Assembly: GCF_014192225.1 (NCBI RefSeq)
Contig: NZ_JACHXS010000011.1
Location: 217,865-281,864 of the forward strand
Length of the DNA stretch: 64,000 nt
Source: Pseudoduganella umbonata
GTDB lineage: Bacteria; Pseudomonadota; Gammaproteobacteria; Burkholderiales; Burkholderiaceae_D
Reading direction: 5' to 3'
Positions 1-6,860 of this stretch are shown here, one piece after another. Each line of letters begins with the position of its first letter. Position 1 is the first letter of the stretch. Both the position numbers and the translations under genes were made by a program. The notes below the pieces were generated by a model that worked only from the letters and a program-made list of their open reading frames with translations, made no database searches and was not told where the DNA came from.

Positions 1-429
1 CTTGTCGGGCGTGACCAGCGCCGCCGCCACCAGCGCGGCCACGCCGAAATAGGCGCCATGCGGAATGCCGGCCACGAAGCGGGCCAGGATCAGCAGGCCC
101 GGCGTGGGCGCCAGCGCGCCGAGGATATTGCCGACGGCGTACATCAGCATCAGGCACATCAGCATCATCCGGCGCGGCATGCGCGCCATGAAGATCGTGA
201 TCAGCGGCGCACCGACCACCACGCCCAGCGCATAGGCGCTGATCATGTGGCCCATGTCGGGCAGCGTGGTGCCGAGGTCCTGCGCGACCAGCGGCAGGAT
301 GCTCATCGAGGCGAATTCGCCGGTGCCGATGGCCAGGCCGCCGATGGCGAGCGCCAGCTCGGCCATGCCGGCGCCACGCGGGGCGACGATGGAAGGAATC
401 TGTGAATCGGGAAGGGTTGCTTCTTGCAT
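1..429 (-). CDS. MFS transporter, N-terminal part (runs off the left edge)
   Basis: This is the first 143 codons of a major facilitator superfamily carrier, read on the minus strand from an ATG at 429; the rest lies outside the window. The protein opens with a short soluble tail and then a first helix containing GTGEFASMSILP. That signature is typical of the AraJ/YdhP/NepI-like drug:proton antiporter-1 branch. A loop rich in Arg and Met after helix 2 (MARMPRRMM) fits the cytoplasmic motif A of MFS proteins. At least four hydrophobic segments are visible. By family it would export small molecules (sugars, nucleosides or drugs) across the inner membrane using the proton gradient; the substrate cannot be read from this part. 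The facing gene starts at 728, leaving a shared 298-bp promoter gap. Confidence 0.88.
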   Translation of the reverse strand, partial: MQEATLPDSQIPSIVAPRGAGMAELALAIGGLAIGTGEFASMSILPLVAQDLGTTLPDMGHMISAYALGVVVGAPLITIFMARMPRRMMLMCLMLMYAVGNILGALAPTPGLLILARFVAGIPHGAYFGVAALVAAALVTPDK

Positions 430-655
430 GGGGAACAGCCGGAAAAAACGAAGCCGGGCAGGATAGCACGGCGGGGATTTTCGTGCTCGGCGCCGCCCGA
501 AAGGCAAATTCAATTGCGTTATTCAATCAACAATGCGAGGATTCTTTTCGCAACAGGCTGTTTTCATTGCGATCAGCGTCCCCGCCAGACGACTCTTCCT
601 TGCGCAGCTATAATGGCGGCCACCGGCGGCAGGCACATCTTCAATCCGCGGGTAG

Positions 656-708
656 ATATCGCACGCCAATACATATTGCACACCAAGTACATATCGCACG
701 CCAAGTAC
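656..708. repeat. Three tandem 17-18 bp repeats upstream of the KaiC-like operon
   Basis: Units at 656-672, 673-690 and 691-708 share the pattern ATATYGCACRCCAAGTAC; the first lacks one base. The array ends 19 bp before the ATG at 728, so it lies in the promoter or 5' leader. Regularly spaced direct repeats at such a place could be an operator for a DNA-binding regulator, or a slipped-strand duplication. A TATAAT hexamer lies at 609-614 without a convincing -35 box. Confidence 0.7.
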
Positions 709-727
709 CAATCACTGATCAGCATGC

Positions 728-1147
728 ATGGATAACAAAGACGACAAGCGCACGCAACTGATTCGCGCGATGCTGGCACGGCCCGGCGGCGCGGATGCGG
801 CAGAGCGGCAACTGCTGCCCTGGCGCTCGCTGGCGTTGCACCTGAGCCCCCTGATCGGCGAGAGCGGCTTCAACGCACTCTACGCACGCACCGGGCGTCT
901 GCTGGCACCACAGCATCGCTGGCTTACCAACGGTCCGTCGTCGCAGACACTGGACGCATTGTTCCGGACGCTGGCGGAAGACCTTGCCAGGGCAGAGCCG
1001 GCGCAGGCGGCGCAGGCGAACGAAGCCCTGTTGACCACGTTTACGCGCTTGCTTACCGAGCTGATCGGCGAAGGTTTGACAACCAGGCTGATCGATAGCG
1101 CGTGGAACGGCGTACAGGCACCAAACAATGCAGGGGAGCAGAAGTAA
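728..1147 (+). CDS. Hypothetical protein, first gene of the KaiC-like operon
   Basis: I do not recognise a family for this 139-aa soluble protein. It has no signal peptide or membrane segment. It is rich in Ala, Leu and charged residues and looks mostly helical: about residues 5-60 form amphipathic helices, and 70-125 contain a second helical stretch with TLAEDLARAEPAQ and LLTELIGEG. The next gene (KaiC-like ATPase) begins on the base after its stop codon, so the two are almost certainly co-transcribed and translationally coupled. An ATG also occurs at 724, out of frame; the ATG at 728 was chosen because it opens this frame, although the Shine-Dalgarno is poor. By position it could be a small adaptor or regulator of the ATPase or of the downstream kinase. 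That role is inferred only from the operon. Confidence 0.75.
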   Translation: MDNKDDKRTQLIRAMLARPGGADAAERQLLPWRSLALHLSPLIGESGFNALYARTGRLLAPQHRWLTNGPSSQTLDALFRTLAEDLARAEPAQAAQANEALLTTFTRLLTELIGEGLTTRLIDSAWNGVQAPNNAGEQK

Positions 1148-2617
1148 ATGAGCGACAAAGTTAGTCTGGGATTGCTGGAGACCGGAGTACCGGGGCTGGA
1201 CACCCTGCTCGGCGGCGGACTGGGCGAGTATTCGTTCAACCTGATCGCCGGGGCTCCCGGCAGCGGCAAGACGACGCTGGCACACCAGATGATGTTCGCG
1301 CTGGCCACGCCCGACCGGCGCGCGCTGTTCTTCACGGTGCTGGGCGAGCCGCCGCTGAAAATGCTGCGCTACCAGCAGCAATACGGTTTCTTCGAGCTCG
1401 ACAAGGTAGGCAGCGCGATCCGCTACGTCAACCTGGCCGAGGACCTGCGCAGCGGCGATTTTTCCGGCGTGCTGGAACGCATCATGCGCGAGGTCGAGGC
1501 GTTCTCGCCCAGCCTGGTGTTCGTCGATTCGTTCCGTTCCGTCGCGCAAACGGCGCAGAACGGCAGCGAAGGCATCGCCGACCTGCAGCACTTCATCCAG
1601 GAACTGGGCACGCGGATGACCAGCTGGCAGGCCACCACGTTCCTGATCGGCGAGTACGTTCACGTGGAAGCCGAAGCCAATCCGATCATGACGGTGGCGG
1701 ACGGCGTGCTGGCCCTGTCGCAATCCCAGCAGGACAACTCGACGGTGCGCAAGATCCGCATCGTCAAGATGCGCGGGCAGGCACACATGGCCGGCATGCA
1801 CACCTTCCGCATCGGCGACGACGGCGTGCGCATTTTCCCGCGCATGCTGCCGTCGCTGGCGGCCGACCGCCTGCCCGGCGTGCCCGTGGACCGCGACCCG
1901 CGCCGCATTTCCAGCGGCGTGCCGTCGCTGGACGTCCTGCTGCACGGCGGCATCCCGCAAGGCCACTCGATCCTGGTCGCCGGTCCGTCGGGCTCGGGCA
2001 AGACGATCCTCGGCACGCAATTCCTCGCCGAGGGTGTGCGCCAGGGTGAGAAAGGCGTAGCCTGCTATTTCGAGAAAGGCACCTCGCGCCTGCGCAATGC
2101 GGCGCTGGCCGAGATGATCCAGGGTGGCCACGTGCGGATCGTCGAGAGCCGCGCGCTCGACCTGACCGCCGACGAGCTGTTGCAGGACCTGCTGATGGCC
2201 ATCGACGAAACGGACGCGCGGCGCGTCGTCATCGATTCGCTGTCCGAGTTCCTCCTGTACCTGGCGCCGGAATTCCGGCGCGAATTCCGCGTGACCGTGT
2301 TCCGCATCCTGTCCCACCTGGCCAAGCGCGGCGTGACCGTGCTGGTCACGATGGGCCTCGAGGACCGCTTCACCGAGCTGCGCTTCTCCGATGCCGAGGT
2401 CTCGTTCCTGACCGACGGCATCATCGCCACCCGCTATGTCGAGATGGAGGGCGAGCTGACGAAAGTGATCTCGGTCGTCAAGCTGCGCGGCTGCTCGCAC
2501 AGCAGCGCGCTGCGGGCTTTCCGCATCACCGACGCCGGCATCGAGATCGAGAGCACCAAGGTGCGCTTCGACGGCATGCTGTCCGGCCACCCTTCCGCGC
2601 ACCGCGACGGAAGCTAG
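1148..2617 (+). CDS. KaiC-like double-domain RecA-fold ATPase
   Basis: This 489-aa protein has two tandem KaiC/RadA-type domains, each opening with a P-loop: GAPGSGKT at residues 35-42 and GPSGSGKT at 279-286. Overall length is close to cyanobacterial KaiC (about 519 aa). In the second domain the block around YVEMEGELTKVISVVKLRG matches the KaiC CII region that follows the autophosphorylation loop. There, S419 aligns with KaiC S431, while F420 replaces the phosphorylated T432 and S414 sits at the T426 position. Hexameric ATPase activity is likely by family. A true circadian oscillator is not implied, as no kaiA or kaiB is seen. It is followed after one base by a histidine kinase-receiver gene, an arrangement known for KaiC-like proteins of non-cyanobacterial bacteria, so a role as ATPase switch in a signalling pathway is the reasonable inference. 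Confidence 0.9.
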   Translation: MSDKVSLGLLETGVPGLDTLLGGGLGEYSFNLIAGAPGSGKTTLAHQMMFALATPDRRALFFTVLGEPPLKMLRYQQQYGFFELDKVGSAIRYVNLAEDLRSGDFSGVLERIMREVEAFSPSLVFVDSFRSVAQTAQNGSEGIADLQHFIQELGTRMTSWQATTFLIGEYVHVEAEANPIMTVADGVLALSQSQQDNSTVRKIRIVKMRGQAHMAGMHTFRIGDDGVRIFPRMLPSLAADRLPGVPVDRDPRRISSGVPSLDVLLHGGIPQGHSILVAGPSGSGKTILGTQFLAEGVRQGEKGVACYFEKGTSRLRNAALAEMIQGGHVRIVESRALDLTADELLQDLLMAIDETDARRVVIDSLSEFLLYLAPEFRREFRVTVFRILSHLAKRGVTVLVTMGLEDRFTELRFSDAEVSFLTDGIIATRYVEMEGELTKVISVVKLRGCSHSSALRAFRITDAGIEIESTKVRFDGMLSGHPSAHRDGS

Positions 2618-2618
2618 C

Positions 2619-3899
2619 ATGATGGCGGACCTGGAGCAGCCGCAGGACAACGATTCGCAGCACGTGGCCGAGCTGCGGCTTGCGCTGCGCCAGGCCCGCT
2701 TTGAAAACAACCTGCTGCGCGAGGCCAACAGCCACCTGGTGCAGGCCACCGTCACCGCGCAGACGCTGCAGGACGAGGCGGAAGCGGCCAACCAGCGCCA
2801 GAACGAATTCCTGGCGATGCTGGCGCACGAACTGCGCAATCCCCTCGCGCCGATCAGCATGGCGGCGGCCATGCTGGAACGCATGCCGCACCTGTCGCCC
2901 GAACTCGTGGCGCTGCGCAGCGTGATCAGCCGCCAGACCGAACACATGGCCCGCCTGCTGGACGACCTGCTCGACGCGGCGCGCATCAGCAGCGGCCGCA
3001 TCACGCTGGACGCGGCGCCCGTGGCGCTGGCGGACGTGATCGAACGCGCCGTCGAAACCGTGCAGCCGCGCGTTACCGAACGCGGCCAGCGCCTCGACGT
3101 GCGGGTGACGGCGCCGGAGCTGACGCTGAACGGCGACCGTGTCCGTCTCACGCAGGTATTTTCAAACCTGCTCGCCAATGCGTCGAAATACACCCAGGAT
3201 GGCGGCCACCTGGTCCTGGAAGCCGGCGCCGGCCCGGCCGGCGTGCAGGTGACGGTGAGCGACAACGGCACCGGCATCGCCGCCGACGTGCTGCCCCATA
3301 TCTTCGACCTGTTCACGCAAGGGCCCCGTTCGCTGGCCCGCTCCGAAGGCGGCCTGGGCGTGGGGCTGAACGTGGTGCGCAACCTGGTGCACATGCACGG
3401 CGGCACCGTCCAGGCCCATAGCGGCGGTCCCGGTTGCGGCAGCATCTTCACGGTGGAGATGCCGGCTGGCGGGCCGATGCCCGCGGCAGAACCTGCGTCG
3501 GCAACCGTTTCCCACGAGGCATGCCGCGTACTGCTGATCGAGGATAACGTGGACGTATGCGATACGCTGAAGGGCTTCCTGATGCTCGATGCGCACGATG
3601 TCACGGCGGCCTACGATGGCATCGCCGGCCTGGCGCTGGCACAGCAAGGCGGCTTCGACGTGCTGATCTGCGATATCGGCCTGCCCGGCCACGACGGCCT
3701 CGAAGTGATCCGCCGGCTGCGCGCGGGCGGCTCGCGCCTGTTTGCCATCGCCCTGTCGGGCTACAGCCAGGCGCAGGACCGGGAAGGCGCCCTGGCGGCC
3801 GGCTTCGATGCCTATCTCGTCAAGCCGGTACGGCCGGACAGCCTGCTGGCAATGATCGATTCCCAGGAATGCCGGGCGCGGCGCGCTACCGGCTGCTGA
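2619..3899 (+). CDS. Soluble histidine kinase with C-terminal receiver domain
   Basis: This is a 426-aa cytosolic two-component protein. Residues 15-62 form a coiled coil. A HisKA dimerisation domain follows, with the phospho-accepting His at residue 70 in LAHELRNPLAPI. The HATPase_c domain (about 175-290) carries an N box (FSNLLANASKY), a G1 box (DNGTGIA) and the G2-like GGLGVGLNVV. The C-terminal receiver domain (about 305-420) has acidic residues IEDN and the phosphorylatable Asp352 in CDIGLPG. There is no membrane segment or PAS/GAF sensor, so the input must come from a partner, and the KaiC-like ATPase encoded one base upstream is the obvious candidate. The hybrid layout implies phosphotransfer to a further Hpt or receiver protein that is not in this window. 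An alternative ATG directly follows the first one. Confidence 0.93.
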   Translation: MMADLEQPQDNDSQHVAELRLALRQARFENNLLREANSHLVQATVTAQTLQDEAEAANQRQNEFLAMLAHELRNPLAPISMAAAMLERMPHLSPELVALRSVISRQTEHMARLLDDLLDAARISSGRITLDAAPVALADVIERAVETVQPRVTERGQRLDVRVTAPELTLNGDRVRLTQVFSNLLANASKYTQDGGHLVLEAGAGPAGVQVTVSDNGTGIAADVLPHIFDLFTQGPRSLARSEGGLGVGLNVVRNLVHMHGGTVQAHSGGPGCGSIFTVEMPAGGPMPAAEPASATVSHEACRVLLIEDNVDVCDTLKGFLMLDAHDVTAAYDGIAGLALAQQGGFDVLICDIGLPGHDGLEVIRRLRAGGSRLFAIALSGYSQAQDREGALAAGFDAYLVKPVRPDSLLAMIDSQECRARRATGC

Positions 3900-3907
3900 A
3901 GACCGGC

Positions 3908-3927
3908 CCGTGTCAACAATGACACGG
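3908..3927. terminator. Hairpin between convergent genes
   Basis: An 8-bp perfect inverted repeat (CCGTGTCA / TGACACGG) with a 4-nt loop lies between the stop codons of the convergent kinase and oxidoreductase genes. There is no T-run, so an intrinsic terminator role is only possible. Confidence 0.35.
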
Positions 3928-3980
3928 CAGGCTGTTGCGGCCGGCCGTGTCGCGTAGATCAGGCCGGCATCAGTCCCTGA

Positions 3981-6269
3981 TCAGGCCTTCTTCAGCGAGG
4001 CCGACACGGGCAGCTTGCGGATACGCTGGCCCGTGGCGGCGAAGATCGCGTTGCACAGCGCCGGCGCGATACCCGAAGTGCCCGGTTCGCCAATGCCGCC
4101 CGGTTCATCCTTGCTGGCGACGATGTGCACCTCCACCTTCGGCGCCTCGTTCATGCGCATCATCCGGTAGTCGCCGAAGTTGGTCTGCACCACCTTGCCG
4201 CCGTCCAGCGTGATCTCGCCCCACAGCGCGGCGGTCAGGCCGAAGACGATACCGCCTTCCATCTGCGCCACGATGCCGTCCGGGTTGACCGGCTGGCCGC
4301 AGTCGAGCGCGCAGACCACGCGGTGCACGGTCACGTCGCCTTCCGGGCCGACCGATACTTCGGCGATCTGCACCATGTAGCTGCCGAACGCGAACTGGGC
4401 GGACACGCCGCGGCCCACCTTGCGGCCGGCCACCGGCTTCATCGGCTTGCCCCAGCCGGCCTTCAGCGCCGCCAGGTTCAGTACGCCCAGCAGGCGTGGC
4501 GACTTGTCGAGCAGTGCGCGGCGGTACGCTACCGGGTCCTGCTTCGCGGCATGCGCCAGCTCGTCGATGAAGCTTTCCACCACGAACACGTTGTGCGTCG
4601 GGCCCACGCCGCGCCAGAAGGCGGTCGGCACCGGCGGTTCGTGGCGCAGGTACTCGACGCGCAGCGCGGGGATCGTGTACTGCAGGTCGGCCGCGCCCTC
4701 GACGGCGTCCGGATCGACGCCGTTCTTCACGGCCGGCGGCGCAAAGCGCGCCATGATCGAGGAGCCGGTTACACGGTGGAACCAGGCTTGCGGCCTGCCC
4801 TTGTCGTCCAGCCTGGCGGCAATGCGGTCCACGTAATAGGGACGGTACATGTCGTGCTGGATATCTTCCTCGCGGGTCCAGACGAACTTCACGGGACCCG
4901 GTTTGGCCTGCGCCTTGGCGAACGCCACCGCCTGCGTGACGTAATCGACTTCAAGGCGTCGGCCGAAACCGCCGCCCAGGTAGAAGTTGTGCACCTTGAC
5001 CTTTTCCAGTGGCAGCCCGGTCAGCTTGGCGGCGGCGCCCTGCGCCAGGCTGGGCACCTGGGTACCGCAGTACAGGTCGCAGCCATCGGCGCGCAGGTCG
5101 ACCGCGCAGTTCATCGGTTCCATCGTCGCGTGCGCCAGGAACGGCGCCTCGTAGACCGCTTCGATCTTGCGGCCCGCCTTGCCGTCCCCTTCCAGCTCCT
5201 TCAACGCGTTGCCTTCGTCGGCCGCCACGGCGCCGGCAGCCTTCGACTTTTCCATCATGTCGGCCACGATGGATGCCGTGCTCACGTTCGCGTTCGCGCC
5301 GAAATCCCATTGCGGCGCCAGCGCGGCCAGGCCCTGCTTCGCGGCCCACATATTGGTCGCCACCACGGCCACCGCACTGCCGATCTTCAGCACTTCGCGC
5401 ACGCCGGGGATCGCCAGCGCCTTGGGGTCGTTCGATGCGATCAGCTTGCCGCCGATCACGGGACAGGCCGCCACGGCGGCAATGCCCATGTTCGGCAGCT
5501 TCACGTCGATGCCGAACTGCGCGCTGCCATCGACCTTCGGCGCCGAATCGAGCCGTGCATGATTCTTGCCGATCAGCGTGTACGAACCGGGATCCTTCAG
5601 TGCCACCGCTTTCGGCGCATCGAGCTTTGCCGCGGCATCGACCAGCTCGCCGTAGTGCAGCGTCTTGCCGGCGCCGTTCGTCACGGCGCCGTTCGCCACG
5701 CGCAGCGTACCGGGGTCCACGTTCCACGTCTGCGCGGCGGCCTGCACCAGCACGGCGCGGGCGGCTGCGCCGGCTTCGCGCAGCGGCTTCCATGCGCCGC
5801 GGATCGACGTCGATCCGCCCGTGACCTGGCCGCCCAGCAGCGGGTCGCTGTACAGGTTGTTGTCGGCCGGCGCATGTTCCAGCTTCACCTTCGCCAGGTC
5901 CACGCCGAGCTCCTCGGCGATCAGCATCGGGATCGACGTGTAGGTACCCTGCCCCATCTCGACCTTGTGCATGATCAGCGTGACGAGCCCCTCGCGGTCG
6001 ATGCGGATGAACGCATTCGGCGCCAGCCCCGGCGCCACCTCAGAGACGGCCGTGGCGGCATGCCCCACGGCCTTTTCCGGCGGGGCTTCCTGGCGGTCGC
6101 TCTCCTTGCGGTTGCAGCCGGGCAGCACGAAGCCGACCAGCAGCCCGCCACCGGCGGCGGCGCCCACGCGCAGGAAGCGGCGGCGGCCGATGGCACTGCC
6201 GCTCAGTTTTTCGACCGGTCCAGCATCCGGTTTTTTTTCACGCATCGTACCCATCGCGTCCCCCTTCAT
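3981..6269 (-). CDS. Molybdopterin-binding large subunit, isoquinoline 1-oxidoreductase (IorB)-like
   Basis: This 762-aa protein belongs to the xanthine dehydrogenase/aldehyde oxidase large-subunit superfamily, in the IorB-type branch that works with a separate 2Fe-2S subunit. It would hydroxylate an N-heterocycle or oxidise an aldehyde using a molybdenum cofactor. The ATG at 6269 overlaps the stop of the small-subunit gene (ATGA). The frame stays open further upstream, but that part lies inside the small subunit and is rejected. The N-terminus carries a twin-arginine motif (IGRRRFLRV) and a hydrophobic stretch ending in VLPGC, which resembles a lipobox, so Tat export and possibly lipid anchoring are predicted. 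Family landmarks include GQGTYTSIPMLIAEELG and the glycine-rich GGGFGRRLEVDY. No cytochrome or MoCo-insertion gene is adjacent. Confidence 0.9.
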   Translation of the reverse strand: MKGDAMGTMREKKPDAGPVEKLSGSAIGRRRFLRVGAAAGGGLLVGFVLPGCNRKESDRQEAPPEKAVGHAATAVSEVAPGLAPNAFIRIDREGLVTLIMHKVEMGQGTYTSIPMLIAEELGVDLAKVKLEHAPADNNLYSDPLLGGQVTGGSTSIRGAWKPLREAGAAARAVLVQAAAQTWNVDPGTLRVANGAVTNGAGKTLHYGELVDAAAKLDAPKAVALKDPGSYTLIGKNHARLDSAPKVDGSAQFGIDVKLPNMGIAAVAACPVIGGKLIASNDPKALAIPGVREVLKIGSAVAVVATNMWAAKQGLAALAPQWDFGANANVSTASIVADMMEKSKAAGAVAADEGNALKELEGDGKAGRKIEAVYEAPFLAHATMEPMNCAVDLRADGCDLYCGTQVPSLAQGAAAKLTGLPLEKVKVHNFYLGGGFGRRLEVDYVTQAVAFAKAQAKPGPVKFVWTREEDIQHDMYRPYYVDRIAARLDDKGRPQAWFHRVTGSSIMARFAPPAVKNGVDPDAVEGAADLQYTIPALRVEYLRHEPPVPTAFWRGVGPTHNVFVVESFIDELAHAAKQDPVAYRRALLDKSPRLLGVLNLAALKAGWGKPMKPVAGRKVGRGVSAQFAFGSYMVQIAEVSVGPEGDVTVHRVVCALDCGQPVNPDGIVAQMEGGIVFGLTAALWGEITLDGGKVVQTNFGDYRMMRMNEAPKVEVHIVASKDEPGGIGEPGTSGIAPALCNAIFAATGQRIRKLPVSASLKKA

Positions 6270-6742
6270 TTGACTGCCGCCTTGACGACCACGGTACCTG
6301 CCGCGATCTTGATCGCGGTCCGGATGCGGCCATAGGTGCCGCAGCGGCAGATGTTGCCCGACATGGCGTTGTCGATGTCGGCATCGCTCGGCTTCGGCGT
6401 GGCCGCCAGCAGCGCCGTGGCAGCCATCACCTGGCCGGACTGGCAGTAGCCGCATTGCACCACATCGATCTTGCGCCAGGCGTCCTGCACCTTGGCGCCG
6501 ACCGGGTCGTTGCCGATGGCCTCGATCGTGACGATCTTCTTGCCGGCGGCCGCCGAGACGGGGGTGACGCACGAGCGGATCGCCTGCCCGTCCAGGTGCA
6601 CGGTGCAGGCGCCGCACAGCGCCACGCCGCAACCGAACTTGGTGCCGGTCAGGCCGGCCACGTCGCGCAAGGCCCACAGGATGGGCATATCGTCGGGCAC
6701 GTCGAGCGCGGTATCGGTGCCGTTGATGTTCAGGGTGGGCAT
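6266..6742 (-). CDS. 2Fe-2S small subunit, isoquinoline 1-oxidoreductase (IorA)-like
   Basis: This 158-aa electron-transfer subunit has two 2Fe-2S centres. The plant-ferredoxin-like N-terminal cluster uses Cys38, Cys43, Cys46 (CGVALCGAC) and Cys58. The helical C-terminal cluster uses Cys97, Cys100, Cys132 and Cys134 (QCGYCQ and NICRCG). All eight ligands are present, so it should be functional. It passes electrons from the molybdenum centre of the large subunit to an acceptor such as a cytochrome. It is the first gene of the pair and its stop codon overlaps the start of the large subunit. It has no signal peptide of its own and probably reaches the periplasm by hitch-hiking with the Tat-signal large subunit, as is known for this family. 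It is divergent from the amidase gene with a 118-bp shared promoter gap. Confidence 0.93.
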   Translation of the reverse strand: MPTLNINGTDTALDVPDDMPILWALRDVAGLTGTKFGCGVALCGACTVHLDGQAIRSCVTPVSAAAGKKIVTIEAIGNDPVGAKVQDAWRKIDVVQCGYCQSGQVMAATALLAATPKPSDADIDNAMSGNICRCGTYGRIRTAIKIAAGTVVVKAAVK

Positions 6743-6860
6743 GCGGACTCCTTCATGTTGGAACAGAAAACAAGAGCAGGACTATAAGGCAACAAGCGCA
6801 TCCTTGTCGCCCCGATGATAGACTCGCAAAGCAAGCCCGCCAATTAAACTTCAGTATGAG

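Noticed and set aside
1148..2617. Circadian oscillator like the cyanobacterial Kai system
   Set aside because: No kaiA or kaiB is nearby and one of the two phosphosites is Phe.
719..3604. Very long minus-strand open frame across the KaiC-like operon
   Set aside because: It is an antisense shadow of high-GC coding sequence, rich in Arg/Ala/Ser without domains, and the plus-strand genes have clear family motifs.
4125..6335. 736-codon plus-strand open frame opposite the Mo-hydroxylase
   Set aside because: It is His/Arg/Gln-rich shadow translation with no recognisable domain; the minus strand encodes a clear IorB-like protein.
6269..6677. N-terminal extension of the Mo-hydroxylase large subunit
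   Set aside because: It would overlap the complete 2Fe-2S subunit in another frame; the ATGA overlap and Tat motif fix the start at 6269.
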